A DNA stretch of 64,000 bases from Xenopus tropicalis (Eukaryota; Chordata; Amphibia; Anura; Pipidae), in the NCBI RefSeq assembly GCF_000004195.4, contig NC_030680.2, positions 3,638,960 through 3,702,959 on the forward strand, given 5' to 3'. This document shows positions 54,607 through 64,000 of this stretch, in pieces; within the stretch, counting starts at the first letter, position 1; each line of letters opens with the position of its first letter. The position numbers and the translations under genes were made by a program. Below the pieces are notes generated by a model, which was given only the letters and a program-made list of their open reading frames with translations, was not told where the DNA came from and searched no databases.

Positions 54607-55171
54607 TAATTAAATCAATTCATTATGCTCAGATCTGATTAGCAGCCCTTCCCCCCCTCCTTTGAATCAATTATTCAATACACAAACATAATTGGCTGAG
54701 CCAGAGGTGTCTAAGTATTAGCTTATTTAACTCCAAGGACACTAATTATCCCTCGGGCGAGAGAACTTTTCTCATTAATTCTGACAAAACACAAAAGCAC
54801 AGCCGGCCTGTGTGTGTGAGTGTGTGTGTGAGTGCGTGTGTGTGTGTGTGTAAAGGGGCGAGGGGAGGGGCCCCGTGATGACACCAGCACCCCCCGGCCA
54901 ATGGGACAAAGCCGTCTCTTTTCTTACAGAAAAAAAAAAAAAAGAAAAAGGGAAAACATAAAGGCACAGAAATAAAGGACACGTCCTAAAGAGGCTGCTA
55001 ATGGAACATTATTGGCTTGGCGGGCGTAACTTGCCCTTTAAATTCCTCATTTAACCCCTTGCCTGGCCCCCTGCCTGGCAAATAAATTGTTTTACATTTA
55101 TTAAAAGGGTTTATTTTGGGCACGTTCCATCTGGCCTGCGGAGCTTGCAATTGAAGAGAATGTTTATCCTA
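54607..55171. other. Upstream flank of the distal promoter
   Basis: No gene. AT-rich unique DNA with TTAATTAAATCAATTCATT and CAATTATTCAATAC, the (TG)n tract, an A run (54930-54943), and TTGCCCTTTAAATTCC. Confidence 0.4.
54810..54852. repeat. (TG)n microsatellite
   Basis: About 43 bp of TG repeats with GAGTG and GAGTGCG interruptions. Confidence 0.95.
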
Positions 55172-56372
55172 TACAGGTATAGGACCCTTTATCCAGAATG
55201 CTCAGGACCAAGGGTATTCCGGATAAGGGATCTTTCCGTAATTTGGATCTCCATACCTTAAGTCTACTAAAGAATCAATAAAACATATTGGATTGTTTTG
55301 CATCCAATAAGCATTATTTATATTTCAGATGATTTATTAATTTATTATTACAGAGAAAAGGGAATCATTTAACCATTAAATAAACCCAATAGGGCTGTTC
55401 TGCCCCAATAAGGGGTAATTATATCTTAGTTGGGATCAAGTACAGATACTGTTTTATTATTACAGAGAAAAGGGAATCATTTAACCATTAAATAAACCCA
55501 ATAGGGCTGTTCTGCCCCAATAAGGGGTAATTATATCTTAGTTGGGATCAAGTACAGGTACTGTTTTATTATTACAGAGAAAAGGGAATCATTTAACCAT
55601 GAAATAAACCCAATAGGGCTGTTCTGCCCCCAATAAGGGGTAATTATATCTTAGTTGGGATCAAGTACAGGTACTGTTTTATTATTACAGAGAAAAGGGA
55701 ATCATTTAACCATGAAATAAACCCAATAGGGCTGTTCTGCCCCCAATAAGGGGTAATTATATCTTAGTTGGGATCAAGTACAGGTACTGTTTTATTATTA
55801 CAGAGAAAAGGGAATCATTTAACCATGAAATAAACCCAATAGGGCTGTTCTGCCCCAATAAGGGGTAATTATATCTTAGTTGGGATCAAGTACAGGTACT
55901 GTTTTATTATTACAGAGAAAAGGGAATCATTTAACCATTAAATAAACCCAATAGGACTGTTCTGCCCCAATAAGGGGTAATTATATCTTAGTTGGGATCA
56001 AGTACAGGTACTGTTTTATTATTACAGAGAAAAGGGAATCATTTAACCATGAAATAAACCCAATAGGGCTGTTCTGCCCCCAATAAGGGGTAATTATATC
56101 TTAGTTGGGATCAAGTACAGGTACTGTTTTATTATTACAGAGAAAAGGGAATCATTTAACCATTAATTAAACCCAATAGGGCTGTTCTGCCCCCAATAAG
56201 GGGTAATTATATCTTAGTTGGGATCAAGTACAGGTACTGTTTTATTATTACAGAGAAAAAGGATTTAAAATTCTGAATTATTTGATTCAAATGGAGTCTA
56301 TGGGAGACAGGCTTTCTGTAATTTGGAGCTTTCTGGATAACAGGTTTCCAGATAAGGGATCCCATACCTGTA
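55172..56372. mobile_element. Palindromic MITE with internal tandem expansion
   Basis: Left end TACAGGTATAGGACCC and TTATCCAGAATGCTC; right end inverted TACAGGTATGGGATCC and TTATCTGGAAACC. The subterminal TTCTGTAATTTGGAGCT pairs with CCGTAATTTGGATCTCC of the left arm. This is a very common Xenopus element (probably hAT-like, from memory). Normal copies are a few hundred bp; this one is about 1.2 kb because of the internal array. Confidence 0.75.
55330..56256 (+). repeat. 112-bp tandem array inside the MITE
   Basis: About 8 units at 112-113 bp spacing, containing GAGAAAAGGGAATCATTTAA and CAATAGGGCTGTTCTGCCCC. Unrelated in sequence to R112 despite the same length. Confidence 0.95.
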
Positions 56373-57240
56373 CTTATATAAATTATTCTGCCTTATGCTT
56401 TGTCTTTACACGAGTGGGTGCTGCCATGCTGGTGGCGGTTGGGGCTATAGACGCCCATGAAACAGTGACCTCTGCTGGACATAGACTAAACTTATAAACT
56501 AATCCAAATCAGCCCATGTGATTGGGGTTTATGAATTATAATCCATTTGCTAGCCCGGAAGCCAATAAACATATCAGCCTGATCTTATCTACTACTTGGC
56601 TGGCCAATAATATGCTTGTTTGATTGGTGACCTCATCAAAGAAGTGGCAAACCAAAATGGAGGCCCAGACTGTCATTAAATGGGCAACCCTTCTAGTAGA
56701 AATAAAGCCGGCCATATACAGGTCAACATTGCCAACGTGGCCACTCCAGACCTATTGGTTTGACTAGAGGGCTAAAAAGATGACTTGCCCAGCGGTCAAC
56801 TTGATATTTACTGGCCAAGTTTGATCACTTCATTATAAAAGGATCATATTAGACCATTTATGTAGGTTCTTCCATGGGTTCTTCATAAGCCCCAATTATA
56901 ATCTGTTTGCTAGCCTAGAAGCCAAATAACCATATCTGCCAGATCTTACCTAATACCTGACTGTGTGACCTCATCAAAGAAGTGGGAAGCCAAAATGGGG
57001 GCCCAGACTGCCATTAAAACCCTAGAAATAAAGCCGGCCATATACAGGTCAACATTGCCAACGTGGCCTCTCCAGACCTATTGGCTTGACTAGGCTAAAT
57101 GATGACTTGCCCAGGGATCATCTGGATATTTACTGGCCAAGTTTGATCATTTCATTATACAAGGATCATATTAGAAGGTTCTTTCCTAGGGTTCCCAATT
57201 ATTATCTATCTGCTAGCCTAGGAGCCTACTACCTGGGTTG
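56373..57240 (+). repeat. Duplicated block of about 370-400 bp
   Basis: 56515-56880 and 56885-57200 share ATCTGTTTGCTAGCC-like starts, GACCTCATCAAAGAAGTGG, GCCGGCCATATACAGGTCAA and TACTGGCCAAGTTTGATCA. Probably part of an old transposable element; family not identified. Confidence 0.8.
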
Positions 57241-58329
57241 GCCAATTGGGAAGGGAGATGCTCATGTGTTTGGTGCCCTCGCCAAGGATCCCTGTATGCC
57301 CGGCCTATGCCGAATCTTTTCACCATCTGCAAATGTAGTTTTATTTGCCCTTTTTTCCCTCCATGTTCTTGGTGCCAATAAAGAAACAGATGAATCTGGG
57401 CCTGTGCGTCCCCTAAAGCCTGGTGGATGGCGGGGCCCTGTGCGCGGGGGCTACCGGGGATTTGCTCTTTCTCTTACCTCGGGCTATGGGATTCCTGATC
57501 CATTAATCCCGGCAGCTTTATGAATCAAGAGCCCAATATTAGCTTTGCTCCCTAGAAATCTATTTCTTATTGTTTGTCTGGGTTTTTATGGGTTTGCCTT
57601 TGACTCCAGACTTCGGAGAGATGTGGGTTTTTTGCAATTCGGGAGCCGTCTCATTATTTTTCCTTTTGTCCTCCGTTCACGCTTCCAAAAAAAAAAAATG
57701 TTTTTTTTTTTTGAATGCGCAGTAATTTTTCTTAATCTGCCCGTGGATTCGCTGCGCGGTCCCTGACATTAGAGAAGAGAGAGTTTTTGGCAATGGCGAG
57801 TCTTATCTTGAAAGCGCACCTTGCGAGGAGCAGCAATGGAGGCAACGGCGCGCCGGGTGGTTGCCAAGAGAGCTGGAGGCTTGTGCCGTGTTGGCAGCGA
57901 GACCATTCCACGTTACACGGGCGGGGGGGAGCAAATTCTGATGGGGGGGTTGGATTTGGGACCCGAGCGGATTCTACAGAAATGTCAACCTTGGGGGCTT
58001 AATTTGATGTGCAAATATTTTTTATTATAAGGCAACTGCACAGGATCTTCTTCCCACTCATTTATAGAAGAATAGAAATAAAGATCAACTACTGAAACAC
58101 TAGATCAGACTCGCTGTCCCAATGGAGCTTTGGCAGGGCTGCCAGGGGGGCAAATAGGAGCCCGAATTGCAATGAAAGGGCAGAGATTTACACCAAAGGG
58201 GTGAGTTTGGGGATATCTGGGGAGGGATTGGGCAGATCGAGGCCGTAGCCAGGAAGGCATTTGGGTATCTCTGATCCTGATCCCTTGTACAGACAGACAG
58301 TAGGGTCCATTTCCCTCATTCAGCACCAT
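57241..58329. other. Upstream flank island, no gene
   Basis: The plus-strand frame at 57086-57523 starts inside the duplicated block and shows no domain. 57240-57780 is unique, with CCATTAATCCCGGCAGC; 57680-57710 has A and T runs. Regulatory role unknown. Confidence 0.3.
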
Positions 58330-59495
58330 CTAGGGCAAGATGGAGACAGTAGGGCAAGATGGAGACAGTAGGGCAAGATGGAGACAGTAGGGCAAGATGG
58401 AGACAGTAGGGCAAGATGGAGACAGTAGGGCAAGATGGAAACAGTAGGGCAAGATGGAGACAGTAGGACAAGATGGAGACAGTAGGGCAAGATGAAGACT
58501 GTAGGGCAAGATGGAGACAGTAGGGCAAGATGGGGACAGTAGGGCAAGATGGAGACAGTAGGGCAAGATGGAGACAGTAGGGCAAGATGAAGACTGTAGG
58601 GCAAGATGGAGACAGTAGGGCAAGATGGAGACAGTAGGACAAGATGGAGACAGTAGGGCAAGATGAAGACTGTAGGGCAAGATGGAGACAGTAGGGCAAG
58701 ATGGGGACAGTAGGGCAAGATGGAGACAGTAGGGCAAGATGGGAACAGTAGGGCAAGATGGAGACAGTAGGGCAAGATGGAGACAGTAGGGCAAGATGGA
58801 GGCAGTAGGGCAAGGTGGAGACAGTAGGGCAAGATGGTAATAGTACGACAAGATGGAGACAGAAGGGCAAGATGGAGACAGTAGGGCAAGATGGAGACAG
58901 TAGGACGAGAGAGCAGGGCAAGATGGAGACAGTAGGGCAAGATGGAGACAGTAGGGCAAGATGGGGACAGTAGGGTAAGATGGAGACAGTAGGGCAAGAT
59001 GGGGACAGTAGGGCAAGATGGAGACAGTAGGGCAAGATGGGGACAGTAGGGCAAGATGGAGACAGTAGGGCAAGATGGGGACATTAGGGCAAGATGGAGA
59101 CAGTAGGACAAGATTGAGACAGTAGGGCAAGATGGAGACAGTAGGGCAAGATGGGGACAGTAGGGCAAGATGGAGACAGTAGGGCAAGATGGAGACAGTA
59201 GGACAAGATGGAGACAGTAGGGCAAGATGGAGACAGTAGGGCAAGATGGAGACAGTAGGACAAGATGGGGACAGTAGGGCAAGATGGGGACAGTAGGGCA
59301 AGATGGAGACAGTAGGGCAAGATGGGGACAGTAGGGCAAGATGGAGACAGTAGGGCAAGATGGAGACAGTAGGACAAGATGGAGACAGCAGGGCAAGATG
59401 GAGACAGTAGGGCAAGATGGAGACAGCAGGGCAAGATGGAGACAGTAGGACAAGATGGGGACAGTAGGGCAAGATGGAGACAGTAGGACAAGATG
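58330..59495 (-). repeat. 19-bp tandem array, block D (inverted)
   Basis: About 61 units of AGATGGAGACAGTAGGGCA in reverse orientation, with AGATGAAGACTGTAGGGC variants at intervals that suggest a longer-order pattern. Minus-strand frames of 158-402 codons are artefacts. Confidence 0.97.
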
Positions 59496-59830
59496 GGCAT
59501 ATTAATATTATATCTATGTTGCCTGTCAAGAACAACACCCAGCAAAGTTGATCTCACCATTAATATAGGAAGGGGTTCCTTACTGTAAGGACAGTCAGGT
59601 TATGGGGTTCCCTACCAAGAGAGGGGGAATGAGTGATACATTGGGGGTGGGGAGGAAAGGGGATCTCACCATCAGCATAGGAAGGGGTTGTTAACTGTAA
59701 AGCCAGTCAGGTTATGGGTTTCCCTTCCAACAGGGCATGCTGGGAGTTGTAGTGCCACAGCAGCTGGGAGTAGAGCAGTTAATAGTGGGTTTGTGCTTAT
59801 ATAGGTCAGGCAGGTGATCTGGTTGGCGGG
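59496..59830. repeat. Short dispersed repeat, two copies
   Basis: GATCTCACCATNANNATAGG, AAGGGGTT and AGTCAGGTTATGGG occur twice (59552-59610 and 59661-59725), followed by GGCATGCTGGGAGTTGTAG. Likely a transposon remnant. Confidence 0.6.
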
Positions 59831-60344
59831 CGTCTCACCGGATTTGGGGCTATATCGCTAGTTTCCAGCTAATTTCCCAGTGTAATACATTCATCATCTC
59901 ATTACACGGCGGCTGAATCAGCAGAAATAACATCTCATTGCGTGTGAGGCGCGTCCTCCGTTATTAGCGCCCAAATTACCCGTTCTACTGGCGGATTCGA
60001 AGACAAAGGGGCCCAATCTATAGCACCCATCCCTCCCATTAATGTCAGCGCCTGATTAAACCCCTGTCACTCGCTCAGTTATATCTCTGACCCCTTCAGC
60101 ATCTGTAAATACCCCATTGTTCCCTGCGCCGCGGCCTGTCTCCCCCGCGCTGATTGATTGCCCCGCTATTTACATACGAACAATTCCGCTATTCAGCCTC
60201 GTTATATGGCTCCGACATGTTCCCTCATTGGCCCCTCCTACTGTAACGAGCACAAGTGCAATTAGGCCTAGAGATAAATCAAACCTTTAATTTGTGAACA
60301 AAAATACAGAACAATGCACCTGTGCCGGCACCTACCTACCTACC
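59831..60344. other. Upstream island, possible conserved element
   Basis: No gene. Unique, with TTCCAGCTAATTTCCC, CGTTATTAGCGCCCAAATTA, CCCATTAATGTCAGCGCC and GCTGATTGATTGCC. Composition suggests a regulatory element. Confidence 0.3.
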
Positions 60345-62772
60345 TACCTACCCTACCGGCACCCTTCCAGCACTCTCCCCTGTCTCTGCCCCTATATATT
60401 AGGTACCTACCTAGTGCTACCAACCCCTATTTCTGTAGGGAAATGAGAGCAGGGCAGGCAGTAACCCTTCCAACACTTTCCCCTGTCTCTGCCCCTATAT
60501 ATTTAGGGTACCTACCTAGTGGCGACCAACCCCTATTTCCTGTATAGGGAAATTGAGAGCAAGGGCAGGCAGTAACCCTTCCAACACTTTCCCCTGTTCT
60601 CTGGCCCCGATATATTAGGTAACCTACCTAGTGCTACCAACCCTATTTCTGTAGGGAAATGAGAGCAGGGCAGGCAGTAACCCTTTCCCAACACTTTCCC
60701 CTGTCTCTGCCCCTATGATATTAGGTACCTACCTAGTGCTACCAAACCCCCTATTTCTGTAGGGAAATTGAGAGCAGGGCAGGCAGTAACCCTGGCCAAC
60801 CAACTTTCCCCTGTCTCTGCCCCTATATATTAGGGTACCCTAGCCTAGTGCTGAGCCCAACCCCTATTTCTGTAGGGAAATGAGAGCAGGCAGGCAGTTA
60901 ACACTTCCAACACTTTCCCCTGTCTCTGCCCTTTATATTAGGTACCTACCTAGTGCTACCAACCCCTATTTCTGTAGGGAAATGATGAAGGGGGGGGGGG
61001 GCGGGGGGCAGGGCAGGCATAACCCTTCCAACCCCTATCCCCTGTGCTCTGCCCTATATATTAGGTACCTACCTAGATGCTACCAAACCCCTATTTCTGT
61101 TAGGGAAGTGAGAAGGCAGGGCAGGCCAGTAACCCTTCCAACACTTTCCCCCTGTCTCTGCCCCTAATATATTAGGTACCTACCTAGGCTACCAACCCCT
61201 ATTTCTGTTAGGGAAATGAGAGCAGAGCAGGGCAGTAACCCTTCCAACACTTTCCCCTGGTCTCTGCCCCTATATATTTAGGTACCATACCTAGTGCTAC
61301 CCAACCCCTAGTTCTGTAGGGGAAAATGAAGAGCAGGGCAGGCAGTAAACCCTGTCCAACACTTTCCCCTGTCTTCTGCCCCTTATATATTAGGTACCTT
61401 ACCTAGATTGCTACCAACCCCTCATTTCTGTAGGGAAATGAGAGCAGGGCAGGCAGTAACCCTTCCAACACTTTCCCCTGTCTCTGCCCCTATATATTAG
61501 GTACCTACCTAGTGCTACCAACCCCTATTTCTGTAGGGAAATGAGAGCAGGGCAGGCAGTAACCCTTCCAACACTTTCCCCTGTCTCTGCCCCTATATAT
61601 TAGGTACCTACCTAGTGCTACCAACCCCTATTTCTGTAGGGAAATGAGAGCAGGGCAGGCAGTAACCCTTCCAACACTTTCCCCTGTCTCTGCCCCTATA
61701 TATTAGGTACCTACCTAGTGCTACCAACCCCTATTTCTGTAGGGAAATGAGAGCAGGGCAGGCAGTAACCCTTCCAACACTTTCCCCTGTCTCTGCCCCT
61801 ATATATTAGGTACCTACCTAGTGCTACCAACCCCTATTTCTGTAGGGAAATGAGAGCAGGGCAGGCAGTAACCCTTCCAACACTTTCCCCTGTCTCTGCC
61901 CCTATATATTAGGTACCTACCTAGTGCTACCAACCCCTATTTCTGTAGGGAAATGAGAGCAGGGCAGGCAGTAACCCTTCCAACCCCTTCCCCTGTCTCT
62001 GCCCCTATATATTAGGTACCTACCTAGTGCTACCAACCCCTATTTCTGTAGGGAAATGAGAGCAGGGCAGGCAGTAACCCTTCCAACACTTTCCCCTGTC
62101 TCTGCCCCTATATATTAGGTACCTACCTAGTGCTACCAACCCCTATTTCTGTAGGGAAATGAGAGCAGAGCAGGCAGTAACCCTTCCAACACTTTCCCCT
62201 GTCTCTGCCCCTATATATTAGGTACCTACCTAGTGCTACCAACCCCTATTTCTGTAGGGAAATGAGAGCAGGGCAGGCAGTAACCCTTCCAACACTTTCC
62301 CCTGTCTCTGCCCCTATATATTAGGTACCTACCTAGTGCTACCAACCCCTATTTCTGTAGGGAAATGAGAGCAGGGCAGGCAGTAACCCTTCCAACACTT
62401 TCCCCTGTCTCTGCCCCTATATATTAGGTACCTACCTAGTGCTACCAACCCCTATTTCTGTAGGGAAATGAGAGCAGGGCAGGCAGTAACCCTTCCAACA
62501 CTTTCCCCTGTCTCTGCCCCTATATATTAGGTACCTACCTAGTGCTACCAACCCCTATTTCTGTAGGGAATGAGAGCAGGGCAGGCAGTAACCCTTCCAA
62601 CACTTTCCCCTGTCTCTGCCCCTATATATTAGGTACCTACCTAGTGCTACCAACCCCTATTTCTGTAGGGAAATGAGAGCAGGGCAGGCAGTAACCCTTC
62701 CAACACTTTCCCCTGTCTCTGCCCCTATATATTAGGTACCTACCTAGTGCTACCAACCCCTATTTCTGTAGG
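60345..62772 (+). repeat. R103 array, block C
   Basis: About 23 units in the same orientation as blocks A and B. The segment 60500-61430 carries many single-base insertions and deletions and a G-rich insert (60990-61008), while 61431-62772 is almost perfect. Confidence 0.97.
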
Positions 62773-63107
62773 GGTTGCTGGGAGTTGTAGTTCCCTAATA
62801 CCAGGAGGGCTGCACGTTTTGGCCCTGGGCTGTGGCACAATTACAGACACATTTAAGTCAGTGTATTATAACTGGAACCAAAGGTTGAGCTTTTCCGTTT
62901 CCTATAAATCTCTGCATTTCCCCTGTCTCTCCTTTATTCCTCCCTAATAATGGAATTCCATTTTCTTAATTGTTTTAGAGTAATAAAGATTTTGCTTAAG
63001 GAATTTCTACCGGAAGTTAATGCCTTCCCTCTAATGCAATGATTTAATTCTGGGAGCCAAAGTGCTATTTTTAAATAGATTTAACGTCCATTTATATTTC
63101 CTTAATC
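62773..63107. other. Spacer between R103 and R104 arrays
   Basis: No gene. Begins with GGTTGCTGGGAGTTGTAGTT (a repeat-associated word), then AT-rich unique sequence. Confidence 0.4.
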
Positions 63108-64000
63108 AAAGAGTACAGTATGGGGGTACAGCTTATTGTGTGCCCAGAACATTCCTTCTCTGTATATTTGTATTTATACATATGGGTAGGGGGTGCCATA
63201 GTGTTTCCCTTAGACAGTACAGTATGGGGGTACAGCTTATTGTGTGCCCAGAACATTCCCTCTCTGTATATTTGTATTTATACATATGGGGAGAGGGTGC
63301 CATAGTGTTTCCCTTAGACAGTACAGTATGGGGGTACAGCTTATTGTGTGCCCAGAACATTCCTTCTCTGTATATTTGTATTTATACATATGGGTAGGGG
63401 GTGCCATAGTGTTTCCCTTAGACAGTACAGTATGGGGGTACAGCTTATTGTGTGCCCAGAACATTCCCTCTCTGTATATTTGTATTTATACATATGGGGA
63501 GAGGGTGCCATAGTGTTTCCCTTAGACAGTACAGTATGGGGGTACAGCTTATTGTGTGCCCAGAACATTCCTTCTCTGTATATTTGTATTTATACATATG
63601 GGTAGGGGGTGCCATAGTGTTTCCCTTAGACAGTACAGTATGGGGGTACAGCTTATTGTGTGCCCAGAACATTCCTTCTCTGTATATTTGTATTTATACA
63701 TATGGGTAGGGGGTGCCATAGTGTTTCCCTTAGACAGTACAGTATGGGGGTACAGCTTATTGTGTGCCCAGAACATTCCTTCTCTGTATATTTGTATTTA
63801 TACATATGGGTAGGAGGTGCCATAGTGTTTCCCTTAGACAGTACAGTATGGGGGTACAGCTTATTGTGTGCCCAGAACATTCCTTCTCTGTATATTTGTA
63901 TTTATACATATGGGTAGGAGGTGCCATAGTGTTTCCCTTAGACAGTACAGTATGGGGGTACAGCTTATTGTGTGCCCAGAACATTCCTTCTCTGTATATT
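63108..64000 (+). repeat. R104 array, block B, running off the window
   Basis: About 8.5 units of the 104-bp repeat, same orientation as 17216-18594. Two units carry ATGGGGAGAGGG in place of ATGGGTAGGGGG. Confidence 0.97.

Noticed and set aside
57086..57523. Plus-strand frame of 145 codons
   Set aside because: It begins in a duplicated transposon-like block and has no recognisable domain or splice context.
58316..59560. Minus-strand frames of 158-402 codons
   Set aside because: Inverted 19-bp array, same explanation as 46670-49222.
1..64000. CRISPR array or bacterial defence locus suggested by many short direct repeats
   Set aside because: Units are contiguous tandem repeats without unique spacers. 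Intron-containing lmo1 and frog MITEs show the DNA is vertebrate.

Overview
The window is vertebrate nuclear DNA, almost certainly from a clawed frog (Xenopus; the species cannot be fixed from the sequence alone). Two things point there: miniature elements that begin TTAAAGGGG and carry an internal GGTTGCTAGGGTCC block, and palindromic elements that begin TACAGGTATRGGA. Both are abundant in Xenopus genomes. There are no bacterial operons, CRISPR arrays, or phage or plasmid genes.

I find one protein-coding gene, lmo1 (LIM-only 1, rhombotin-1). It lies on the minus strand and spans about 2.25 to 54.6 kb. Three shared coding exons (exon 2 at 9241-9454, exon 3 at 4707-4832, exon 4 at 2595-2700) join in frame to either of two first exons: a proximal one at 37338-37362, giving 156 aa, and a distal one at 54094-54115, giving 155 aa. 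All splice sites are GT-AG and the phases agree. The 3' UTR ends near an ATTAAA signal at 2273-2278. The product is a nuclear cofactor made almost entirely of two LIM zinc-binding domains.

Most of the remaining sequence is tandem repeat. About fifteen families have units of 19, 21, 30, 37, 49, 77, 81, 86, 93, 100, 103, 104, 112, 130 and 157 bp. Several recur as separate blocks in both orientations across the locus. Layout: 0-2.2 kb, downstream flank with 112- and 130-bp arrays; 2.2-9.5 kb, exons 4, 3 and 2 packed between arrays; 9.5-37.3 kb, intron 1 of the proximal transcript, where arrays alternate with single-copy islands; 37.3-38.1 kb, proximal first exon and promoter; 38.3-40.8 kb, a MITE holding a nested retroposon with an internal 77-bp expansion; 41.5-49.2 kb, 103-, 49-, 30- and 19-bp arrays; 49.7-51.9 kb, a decayed 220-bp repeat; 52.8-53.5 kb, an 86-bp repeat; 54.1-54.6 kb, distal first exon and promoter; 54.6-64 kb, upstream flank with another expanded MITE and more arrays.

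The best leads are: the two first exons and their promoters look like copies of each other; exon 2 sits between a pure C24 polypyrimidine tract and a 100-bp satellite that starts about 5 bp after its 5' splice site; oppositely oriented copies of two satellite families flank exon 2; and tandem expansion has occurred inside individual transposable elements. Nearly all long open frames in the window are by-products of repeats without stop codons and are not reported as genes.
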